Assembly (NCBI RefSeq): GCF_003182135.1
Contig: NZ_QGTL01000013.1
Span: 124,001-188,000 of the forward strand
Direction: 5' to 3'
DNA length: 64,000 nt
DNA from: Nocardia neocaledoniensis
GTDB taxonomy: Bacteria; Actinomycetota; Actinomycetes; Mycobacteriales; Mycobacteriaceae
Both the position numbers and the translations under genes were made by a program. Below are positions 52,269 through 59,761 of the stretch, piece after piece. A model generated the notes under the pieces. That model was given only the letters and a program-made list of their open reading frames with translations. It was not told the DNA's origin and searched no databases. Numbering within the stretch: position 1 is the first letter of the stretch; each line of letters begins with the position of its first letter.

Positions 52269-53681
52269 ATGGACACAACGGTTTCCGTGGAAAACCTGAT
52301 CTCGGAGCTGTCGGAGATCGTGGGCAGAGCGCACGTGTTGACCGACCGGGCGATCACCACGAGCTACGTCACCGATTGGACGGGGCGTTGGCGGGGGAGT
52401 GCTGTTGCCGTGGTGAGACCGGGAACCACTGGAGAGGTCGCGCAGGTGATGAGGCTGTGTCGACAGGCCAGAATCAAGGTAGTTCCGCAGGGCGGAAACA
52501 CCGGACTGGTCGGCGGCTCGATCCCGCTGGAAGGCGAACTGGTCGTGAGTTCGACGCGACTCTGTGGCGACCTCGAGGTCGATCCTGTCGCCCGCACGAT
52601 CGCCGCGGGAGCTGGTGTGACGGTCGCCCAGGCGCAGGCTGCCGCGCGCGCGGCGGGTCTGGTGTTCGGTGTCGACCTGGCCTCGCGTGACCTGGCGACT
52701 CTCGGTGGCATCGTGGCCACCAACGCTGGTGGCATACGAACGATCAAGTACGGAGACACCAGGTCCCGCCTGTTGGGCATTGAGGCGGTTCAGTCGGATG
52801 GAACGGTGTTGACCCGGTGGAAGTCGATCGAGAAGGACAACGTCGGCTATCACCTCCCCGCGTTGCTGGCCGGCTCGGAGGGAACACTCGCGTACATCAC
52901 CAGAGTGCTGATGAAGCTGGCGGTCCCACCCGCCGCCGTCGCGGTCGGCCTGGTCGGGGTCGATTCGATTCGGTCAGGGCTCGCGGTGGTCGACGACCTT
53001 CGTCGCCGGGGCACCACGCTCGAAGCGGCTGAACTGATGACAGCGGAGGGGATCGAACTCGTCCGGCGCTACAACGGACTGGCCTCGCCGATGTCGGCTG
53101 ATGCGCCCTACTACCTGCTGGTGGAGGCGTCGCACGCCGATGATCCGTTGCCGGGGCTGCTGGAGACGATCGGGGGGCTCGGTGGCATCGTCGACGCCGT
53201 GTTCGAGAGCGGTCGCGGAGCTCGTCTATGGCGATACCGGGAAAGCCATACGCAGGTCGTCGCGCTCTCGTCTACGACCCCGGTCGTCAAGCTCGACGTG
53301 ACGGTGCCGTTGATCAGGGTGTCGCGCTTCGTCGACGAGCTCGAAAGCGCTGTGCGTGTTCGCTTTCCGGCGGTTCGACCGATTCTTTTCGGGCATGTGG
53401 GGCAGGGCAACATCCACGTGAATCTGCTCGATGTGGATCCCTCCGACCGGGAGCAGGTCACCGATCACGTCTTCGGGTTGGTCGCGGACCACGCAGGCAG
53501 TATCAGTGCCGAGCACGGGGTAGGTCGTGCGAAGGCGCCGTGGCTTCATCTCGGGCGAACCTCGGCAGACATCGCTGCTATGCAGGCGATCCGATTGGCG
53601 CTGGATCCTTCGTTGACGCTGAATCCGGGTGTGCTGTCCGCGCCGTCGCGGTCGTCGGGATCTGTTCCCGACGAGCGGTAA
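52269..53681 (+). CDS. FAD-binding oxidoreductase, GlcD/D-2-hydroxyacid dehydrogenase type
   Basis: A 470-residue VAO-superfamily flavoenzyme. The FAD-binding PCMH domain shows VVPQGGNTGLVGGSIP and TLGGIVATNAGGIRTIKYGD; the C-terminal domain has GHVGQGNIHVNLLD and SAEHGVGRAK, as in D-2-hydroxyglutarate or D-lactate dehydrogenases. ATG 52269 (MDTTVSVENL) is preferred. The terpene synthase gene begins 122 bases later in the same direction, so the two may act in one pathway, the oxidase tailoring a terpene alcohol or acid (inference). Confidence 0.88.
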   Translation: MDTTVSVENLISELSEIVGRAHVLTDRAITTSYVTDWTGRWRGSAVAVVRPGTTGEVAQVMRLCRQARIKVVPQGGNTGLVGGSIPLEGELVVSSTRLCGDLEVDPVARTIAAGAGVTVAQAQAAARAAGLVFGVDLASRDLATLGGIVATNAGGIRTIKYGDTRSRLLGIEAVQSDGTVLTRWKSIEKDNVGYHLPALLAGSEGTLAYITRVLMKLAVPPAAVAVGLVGVDSIRSGLAVVDDLRRRGTTLEAAELMTAEGIELVRRYNGLASPMSADAPYYLLVEASHADDPLPGLLETIGGLGGIVDAVFESGRGARLWRYRESHTQVVALSSTTPVVKLDVTVPLIRVSRFVDELESAVRVRFPAVRPILFGHVGQGNIHVNLLDVDPSDREQVTDHVFGLVADHAGSISAEHGVGRAKAPWLHLGRTSADIAAMQAIRLALDPSLTLNPGVLSAPSRSSGSVPDER

Positions 53682-53803
53682 CGGTCGACTCCCAGGCGCT
53701 TCCGGCGAGCCTTCCCCTCGGTGAGAAGGCGCCGTCCTCCTGCGGCAGAATTTGCCGGAGAATGCTCCTTGAAATTCTGTTGGAGGGTTCGGAAGGGGTT
53801 GGG

Positions 53804-54916
53804 ATGAGTCATCGATACACGCCTGAATCGGAGGACATAATCCAGCGCATGCACGAGCAGCACAGGACTCTGCTGCGCCGAGGGAGGAATTTCTCGCTGC
53901 GTATGCTGTTCAGTAGCGCGGAATACGACATCGCTCAGTACTCTCGCGAGTTCGTTCCGAGTGAGTTCGGAAGGATCGCCTGTGCCGATGCCAAATCCTT
54001 CTGTCGGGAACGCGATATCTGGCTGGAGGACGGCGGTGACCACTACAACAGCATGACCCCCTACCTCTACAACGGTGCGGCGGACGCCGAGCGGCTGGCG
54101 ATGATCGGCATCTACAATGCGATCCTGTTCTGGTTGAACGACACAGTCGGGCGCGAGAAGTTCGCCCACCTCACCCGAGGTGATCGTCAGCGGGCGCGGA
54201 CAAGTGTGAACCGGCTGTGCCGGATTCTCGCGGAGGCGGAGATACCGCGGAATCCGCTACCGGTAGAACAGGCCATGATCGACTTGATGGCCGAGATGCG
54301 AAGGCATGCCGGTCACCCGTGGTGGGAAGAGTTCCTGGCGGCAACCGCCGCGCACCTGCGTGCGGCGATCCGGGACCAGAACGCCCGGGCTCGCGGGTCG
54401 TTGCTGAGTGTGCCCGAGTACGTCAGGGAGCGTGCTTTCGTTTCCGGGATGTATCCGGCCATCGCGCTCTGTGAGTTCGGCAGCGACGACTTCATCGACT
54501 GGGACGCGCTCCGTGGGCTACACCTGGGCTCGTTGTTGACGCGCGCCAGGGATTTGACCGTCGAGATCGGTGCGCTGATGAACGACATTTTCTCTTTCGA
54601 GAAGGAGTGCATCACCGACCGCGCGGACTTCAACCTCATTCCGGTGGCGATGCTCAACCATCCGGGATGGGACCTGGTCGAGGCGTTGCGGTACTCGGCG
54701 AACGCGGTTCGTGAGCGGCTGGTCGAATTCCGTCGACTGCAACAAATATTGACGAATTCGCCTGCCTGTATGGCCGGGATCCCGCCCGCGCTGTCGAAGG
54801 GCATCGCGACTCATCTGCGGGATCTGCGCGGTTGTGTCCAGGCGACCTGGGTGTGGCAGACGCAGACGTTGCGGTACAAGGGGCAGTCCATCTTCATGGA
54901 GAACCGCTTGAATTGA
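53804..54916 (+). CDS. Class I terpene synthase with altered aspartate-rich motif
   Basis: A 370-residue terpene synthase-like protein. The NSE/DTE motif is intact: NDIFSFEKE (Asn260, Ser264, Glu268), as is the C-terminal Arg-Tyr pair (QTLRYKG). The first aspartate-rich site, usually DDxxD/E, reads LNDTVGRE (Asn112, Asp113), one Asp short. Start ATG 53804 has GGAAGGGG upstream. Such enzymes cyclise a C10-C20 prenyl diphosphate; the product cannot be predicted. No prenyl transferase gene is adjacent. Confidence 0.83.
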   Translation: MSHRYTPESEDIIQRMHEQHRTLLRRGRNFSLRMLFSSAEYDIAQYSREFVPSEFGRIACADAKSFCRERDIWLEDGGDHYNSMTPYLYNGAADAERLAMIGIYNAILFWLNDTVGREKFAHLTRGDRQRARTSVNRLCRILAEAEIPRNPLPVEQAMIDLMAEMRRHAGHPWWEEFLAATAAHLRAAIRDQNARARGSLLSVPEYVRERAFVSGMYPAIALCEFGSDDFIDWDALRGLHLGSLLTRARDLTVEIGALMNDIFSFEKECITDRADFNLIPVAMLNHPGWDLVEALRYSANAVRERLVEFRRLQQILTNSPACMAGIPPALSKGIATHLRDLRGCVQATWVWQTQTLRYKGQSIFMENRLN

Positions 54917-55033
54917 TGTGATTTCTCAGGGCTGGGAACGAGTGTGATCAGACGTTGCTCGATGCCGTGCTAGCGTCCCGAAATCGGCAGCGTCGTGTGT
55001 GACTCCTTTAAAAACCTGGTGCGAGGGGGTTCG

Positions 55034-56305
55034 GTGATTGACCTGGTGGGCATTCTCTTGGCGCGAGCGTGGTGGCAGGCACTCGCCGCCGTCCACCGGG
55101 TATATGAGGGGACACCGGATTCCCTCAGCGATCTCGCCGGAGCGCTTGTGGACGGTCTCGAATCCGATCCGTTCGACGCCGAGGTCGGTGTCCACGTGGG
55201 CGCGGGCCTGGTCGCCGCCGGGCTCACCGATCCCGCGGTGCTCGGAACTACCGCACAGATCTTGTCCGCGGTGGGCGGCACACACCACAGCGGACCCGAA
55301 CTGAGCGACCGGCTCGCGAGGTTGATGGTCGGATTCGGGCAGGGATACGGCATGGAGATGCATCGCCGGCGCGAATCGGGTCCGCAAATGACGGTTCGCT
55401 CGGCGTCGAGCAGCACACCGGACGAGCGGTTTCGAGTGGTCTTCGACAACGCGGCGATCGCGATCGCTATCGGAGACACCGATGGTGTGCTGCTCGACGC
55501 CAATCGCGGTTTGGCCGAGATGATCGGCGTTCCGATCGAGGCTCTTCGAGGGGTGTCGGTCTACGACTTCGCCCACCCAGAAGATCGTGACGCCATCCGG
55601 GGCCTCGTCTACGGGGAGTTGGTTCCCAACCGCCGCGGCACCGTGAAACTCGAGCAACGCCTCATGCGTGCCGACGGCAGCAGTGGGTGGGCGTCGTTCG
55701 CGATCACCTTCGTCAGTGGGGTCGGCCGCCATGCCGACTATCTGCTCGCCGTGGGCGAGGATGTGACCGAACAGCATCGGCTTCGTGAGGAACTGTACGC
55801 GCAGGCACGGCTCGATCCGCTGACCGGACTACCGAACCGGCGTTGCCTGCTCGAACGTCTGACAGCGATGATCGCGCGTCCACATCGTGGCGACGCGCGG
55901 ATCGGGCTCTGCTTCGTCGACATCGACGGATTCAAGCGCGTCAACGACTGTTACGGCCACGGGACGGGTGACCAGGTGCTTGTCGAGGTCGCGACCCGGC
56001 TCGATGCCGCTGTTCGTGCCAGGGGCTATCCGTTGGTTCGAATCGGCGGCGACGAATTCATCGCGCTGATTCCGCCGCCGGCTGAGCGCGCGGATGTGGT
56101 GGCCGCCGCCGCCGAGTTGAAGTCCGCGTTGGCGGACGATATCGCCCTGGGCGACCGGGTATTTCGTATCGCCGTCAGCACCGGTGCGGTCTTGGCCCCG
56201 GTGTCCGGTGCGGAGCCCGATGTCCTGCTCGCGGCCGCCGATGCCGCCATGCGGCGCGCGAAGGCCTCAGGAAAGGACCGATGGGTCGTGGAGCACGTCG
56301 GTTGA
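55034..56305 (+). CDS. PAS-GGDEF diguanylate cyclase
   Basis: A 423-residue protein: an unknown N-terminal helical region (1-120), a PAS domain (about 130-250, FRVVFDNAAIAIAIGDTDGV) and a C-terminal GGDEF domain (about 265-420). The active-site loop is RIGGDEFIAL, and the start of the catalytic domain is LTGLPNRRCLLERL, so the enzyme should make c-di-GMP. An RxxD inhibitory site is not evident. GTG 55034 has GAGGGGG upstream and is preferred to ATG 54995. Confidence 0.87.
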   Translation: MIDLVGILLARAWWQALAAVHRVYEGTPDSLSDLAGALVDGLESDPFDAEVGVHVGAGLVAAGLTDPAVLGTTAQILSAVGGTHHSGPELSDRLARLMVGFGQGYGMEMHRRRESGPQMTVRSASSSTPDERFRVVFDNAAIAIAIGDTDGVLLDANRGLAEMIGVPIEALRGVSVYDFAHPEDRDAIRGLVYGELVPNRRGTVKLEQRLMRADGSSGWASFAITFVSGVGRHADYLLAVGEDVTEQHRLREELYAQARLDPLTGLPNRRCLLERLTAMIARPHRGDARIGLCFVDIDGFKRVNDCYGHGTGDQVLVEVATRLDAAVRARGYPLVRIGGDEFIALIPPPAERADVVAAAAELKSALADDIALGDRVFRIAVSTGAVLAPVSGAEPDVLLAAADAAMRRAKASGKDRWVVEHVG

Positions 56306-56493
56306 CGTGTGCCCGGTCCAGTGTGCCGTTGTCCATGTGCGCAATGTGCTTGCGCAGCGGCGAGGCATTCGGCTACCGTCGAGGTACCAGTTCGGCGTAG
56401 CTGGTTTTCCGAGGACTGTTGAGCAGCCTTGAGGATCAATTGATCCACGGGCGCGCGCGTGATCGACGCGCCCAGGCATCCTCGGAGACAGCA

Positions 56494-56937
56494 ATGAGCA
56501 TCACGTGGCATGATTCGCCGGTAGCGGAAGACGCACTCTTCCCGGTCAGCTCAGATCCCGCCCCCAGACTGCGACCGTCGTGCGCGGATAGGCCCGACGA
56601 GTGGGATATGGAGCGCGGAAACGCTGAAACCTGGCGTGAAGCGGTTCGGATCTGCGGCGAATGCCCGCTGTTCGTGCAGTGCGCGGAGCTCGCCGGTGCA
56701 TTGGCGGCCAAGGGGCAGCGGCCCCGAGCCATGATCTGGGCGGGCGTCGCGTACGACGGTGCCGGCGCGGTGATTCAGGACCTCGAGTGGTATCGCCCGG
56801 ATTCGCGGCACTCGCGGGGCTTGCGTGTCATCCGCACGAGCTCACGGCCATGTGCGACCACCGCCCCGATCTCAGCGCCTCGGCGCCATCTGGTGCTGGG
56901 CCGTCCGCTCGGGTCCACCGGAACCAACGGCTCGTGA
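56494..56937 (+). CDS. WhiB-like Fe-S protein, atypical
   Basis: A 147-residue protein with the Wbl cysteine set: Cys30 (PSCADRP) and CGECPLFVQC (Cys54, Cys57, Cys63), then AMIWAGVAYDG in place of the usual G-V/I-W-G-G turn, and a longer C-terminal tail than usual. ATG 56494 has GGAG upstream. It is the second Wbl in the island and sits just before the ROK and transfer genes, possibly as a regulator of transfer (inference). Confidence 0.82.
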   Translation: MSITWHDSPVAEDALFPVSSDPAPRLRPSCADRPDEWDMERGNAETWREAVRICGECPLFVQCAELAGALAAKGQRPRAMIWAGVAYDGAGAVIQDLEWYRPDSRHSRGLRVIRTSSRPCATTAPISAPRRHLVLGRPLGSTGTNGS

Positions 56938-56977
56938 TCGTCTGGATGTCGGTCGTGGCAGAACGGGGTGGCATCTG

Positions 56978-57880
56978 ATGGCAATGCTGTGTGTGGCCAT
57001 CGATTCGGCGCAGATCGCGGCGGCGCGCATAGTCGACGGGGACGTCGGTGGAGACGATGTCCGGCGGGCGGCGATTCCGGCCGCGTCGGTGTGGGAATCC
57101 TGCCGAAACCTCTTGACCGAGGTCGCCGGGGAGATGCCGATCACCGCGATCGGTCTGGCAGTCGTTGGTCCCGTTGACATGGCCGCGGGAGTCGTTGCGC
57201 CGGTGGACATTCCCGAGTGGCGTGCCGGATTCGACATCGTCGGCGCCATCCGGAGCCTGTTTCCGAGCGCCGCGGTCCGGTTCCTCGTCGACGGTGCGTG
57301 TCTGGCCCTGGCGGAGCGCAACCTGGGGCACGCCAGCGAGGCGATCGACTCGCTGGTTGTCCTGGTCTCCGACCTCGTCAGCGGCGGCATCATCGTCGGG
57401 GGATTGACGATGGTAGGCCGAACCGGAAACGCCGGAAACTTCGGGCACATGCCGGTGCCGGGCTTCGACGGTCCCTGCCGGTGTGGAAGTCGTGGATGCC
57501 TGGACACCGTGGCCGCTGGTCGATCGATGGTCGAATGGGCACGCGCCCGTGGTTGGACTGGGCAGAATCCACGAGAGCTCATCGACGCGGCGCGCAATGG
57601 CGAGACGGTTCCGGTGGAAGCGCTGGCGCGGGCGGGGACAGCGTTGGGGCTCGTCATCGCCTCCGCGGCGGTACTGCACGACGTGGACCTTGTCGTTGTC
57701 GGTGGCCTGGCCGGGGAATCGGGCCCGGCACTGTGGGATCCGCTGGTCGCGGCGGTCGCCGCGCACGCGCGGACCGGAAACCTGACCGAGCTGAGGGTCG
57801 TCGCGTCGGAACTCGGCGAGGAGGGAGTTCTCGCCGGTGCCGCGATTCTCGCGCTGTCCGGTGAAGACGAACCGGGGTGA
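56978..57880 (+). CDS. ROK-family protein with altered ATP site
   Basis: A 300-residue protein of the ROK sugar-kinase/repressor superfamily. The zinc motif is intact as PCRCGSRGCLDTVAAG (about residues 165-180), and a core ELGEEGVLAGAAIL follows at the C terminus. At the N terminus, where kinases have D-x-G-G-T/S, it reads AIDSAQIAAARI, so phosphate binding may be lost. No helix-turn-helix is present. The start ATG 56978 follows the Wbl gene. It may be a sensor-like or degenerate kinase. Confidence 0.75.
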   Translation: MAMLCVAIDSAQIAAARIVDGDVGGDDVRRAAIPAASVWESCRNLLTEVAGEMPITAIGLAVVGPVDMAAGVVAPVDIPEWRAGFDIVGAIRSLFPSAAVRFLVDGACLALAERNLGHASEAIDSLVVLVSDLVSGGIIVGGLTMVGRTGNAGNFGHMPVPGFDGPCRCGSRGCLDTVAAGRSMVEWARARGWTGQNPRELIDAARNGETVPVEALARAGTALGLVIASAAVLHDVDLVVVGGLAGESGPALWDPLVAAVAAHARTGNLTELRVVASELGEEGVLAGAAILALSGEDEPG

Positions 57881-57994
57881 ACCAGGTGCCGCCATCGCGA
57901 ATACTGGGATTCGGCGGGATGAAGAAAGCCGTTTCCCACCGGTGGGGACAATTCCGCAGTCACCGCCGTCGGTGCTATCTCTACCATTTCCAGA

Positions 57995-58996
57995 ATGAAG
58001 ACCATGATCCGTGAGCACCAGCAATCCGGGGATGCACTGCTCCGGAGAATGGCAGCTCGGCGCCGTCGCGACACGATCATGATGGCAGTCCTGGTCGTCC
58101 TGGCGGTTCTCGGGGGAGGGCACGCGATATTCGAGTTTCTGACACCGGAACAGCCGCGGCGACCGGATGAATCCGCGGTGGTCGCGGTCGGTCGAGCGCA
58201 ATTGGTCGAGTATTTCGCCGAGCGATTTGTCGTCAACTATCTGAGTGCGATTTCCGGACAGCAGGAACGGATCGGGGAATTCGTATCGCTCGGGCAACAT
58301 ATCTCGCTTCCGCCGACCGGCCGGCAGGTCTCCGACAGTGCGGTGGTGCACGCCGTGCGCACGATGTCGCGCGGGCAGCTCGACATCTGGTCGGTGACCG
58401 TGTCGGTACGGGTCGACAAGGCTGCCTCCGCGACAGTTGAGCAGCGTCAGTTCTATCGGGTCGCGGTCTCCGTATCCGGGGGGCAATTGCGTGCCCTGGC
58501 GGTGCCTACGATGGTGCCGTCGCCGACACGTGGACCAGACCTCGCGATGCTGTACTCGACCCCCTGCGGTGTGGAGACTCCCCTGCACCAGGTGGTTTCA
58601 GGGTTTGTCAAGGCTCAGATCGCTGGTGACGGTGATATCGGCAGGTACACGACGCTCCAATCGGGCATCACGGCACTGACGCCGGTGCCGTTCAGCGGCG
58701 TCGAGGTGATCTCGCTCGTCGCCGACGACTCCACCTGCGGTGGCGCCGGGACGCGCGCTCGCGTGCTCGTGCACGTCGCGCCGAAACTCGACGGCGGCAA
58801 CGGGGCGCCACTGGCATTTCCGCTGACCCTCGTCCGAGGTGGCGAACAGTGGCAGGTGCAATTTGTCGACCCCGTCCCCGCGCTCGCGGAGCCGCTCGCG
58901 GTCGTGTCGGGGGGCGTGCAGAGCGGCGCGACGAGCATGCCTTCGTCGACGACCACGACGCCGGGAGTTTCCATTCCACCGGCGACCCAGAAGTGA
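57995..58996 (+). CDS. Conjugal transfer protein, TcpC/VirB8-like
   Basis: A 333-residue protein with one N-terminal membrane helix (TIMMAVLVVLAVLGGGHAIF) and an extracytoplasmic part with two NTF2-like domains, as in TcpC of pCW3 and VirB8-type proteins. A Thr/Ser/Pro-rich tail follows. It is the first gene of a cluster with two small membrane proteins, a VirB4-like ATPase and a polytopic protein, the core of a T4SS-like conjugation channel. Confidence 0.75.
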   Translation: MKTMIREHQQSGDALLRRMAARRRRDTIMMAVLVVLAVLGGGHAIFEFLTPEQPRRPDESAVVAVGRAQLVEYFAERFVVNYLSAISGQQERIGEFVSLGQHISLPPTGRQVSDSAVVHAVRTMSRGQLDIWSVTVSVRVDKAASATVEQRQFYRVAVSVSGGQLRALAVPTMVPSPTRGPDLAMLYSTPCGVETPLHQVVSGFVKAQIAGDGDIGRYTTLQSGITALTPVPFSGVEVISLVADDSTCGGAGTRARVLVHVAPKLDGGNGAPLAFPLTLVRGGEQWQVQFVDPVPALAEPLAVVSGGVQSGATSMPSSTTTTPGVSIPPATQK

Positions 58997-59015
58997 CACC
59001 ACAGGAGATGGCGCA

Positions 59016-59276
59016 ATGAACAATCTGACGAACATTCTTTACCTCGTGCTGAATTTCGTGCAGAAGGCCGGATTGATCACGATCATGATCATCGGAATGG
59101 GCGTTCTTGTCGTCGAAGCGGCGCGTTCGAGACTTTCGGTGGCAAAGATCTTGGGGGTCACCGGTGCGGCCGTGCTCGCCGCCACGCTGTTCTGGATTCT
59201 GCCGGCGCTGATCAACTACGCCCGCTCCGATTCGAACAGCATCGTGCCGAATTTCCCTGTCGGGGGTTATTACTGA
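59016..59276 (+). CDS. Small two-helix membrane protein of the conjugation module (TcpD/VirB2-like)
   Basis: An 86-residue protein with two hydrophobic segments (AGLITIMIIGMGVLVVEAA and VTGAAVLAATLFWILPAL). ATG 59016 has CAGGAG upstream. Size and position between TcpC-like and PrgI-like genes are like TcpD or VirB2-type small proteins. Its stop shares a base with the next start (TGATG), so translation is coupled. Confidence 0.65.
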   Translation: MNNLTNILYLVLNFVQKAGLITIMIIGMGVLVVEAARSRLSVAKILGVTGAAVLAATLFWILPALINYARSDSNSIVPNFPVGGYY

Positions 59277-59761
59277 TGACGCAGCTGATCAAGGTGTACA
59301 CGCCGGTCAAACGCGTTCCCACCATGATCGGCAAGTCTCAGAACGGTCAGAAGTTGCCCTTCGGGCCCTACACCATTCCACAGGTCGCGGGCGGGATCAT
59401 CTTGTTGGTGTCGACAGCGGCCTGCTCCATGGCGCTGCCGACAAACCCCGCCGTGACTTTCCTCGTCGGGGTCGCGGTGACCGTGGTGACTGTCTTCCTG
59501 CTCGGGCTGGTGCCCTTCACCGGAATCAGGATCAGCTCCCGGGTGCTGTGGGTCGGACGGCTGCTCGTCTTCCGGGCGCCGGTGTCGGCGTCTGGAATGC
59601 CGGTCGACTCCGAGTCGGTCCGGCACAGCCTGTTCATCGAGGAATCCGTGGTGGTCGTCTTGCCGGACAACGCTTCGCGGAGAGCCGGTTCCGGCGACGC
59701 ACGATCAGCAGGTGGCTGGGCCGCGGTGCGCGGCTCCGGATCGGAGACACGAGAACGATGA
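59276..59761 (+). CDS. PrgI/TcpE-like membrane protein of the conjugation module
   Basis: A 161-residue protein with two close membrane helices (VAGGIILLVSTAACSMALP and VTFLVGVAVTVVTVFLLGLV) and a cytoplasmic tail, as in VirB3/PrgI/TcpE proteins that pair with the VirB4 ATPase. Its stop overlaps the ATPase start (ATGA), supporting that partnership. The N terminus (TQLIKVYTPVKRVPTMIGK) faces the cytoplasm by positive charge. Confidence 0.68.
   Translation: MTQLIKVYTPVKRVPTMIGKSQNGQKLPFGPYTIPQVAGGIILLVSTAACSMALPTNPAVTFLVGVAVTVVTVFLLGLVPFTGIRISSRVLWVGRLLVFRAPVSASGMPVDSESVRHSLFIEESVVVVLPDNASRRAGSGDARSAGGWAAVRGSGSETRER

Noticed and set aside
54926..55777. 283-codon minus-strand frame opposite the PAS-GGDEF gene
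   Set aside because: It lies wholly opposite a clear coding gene and has no motif.
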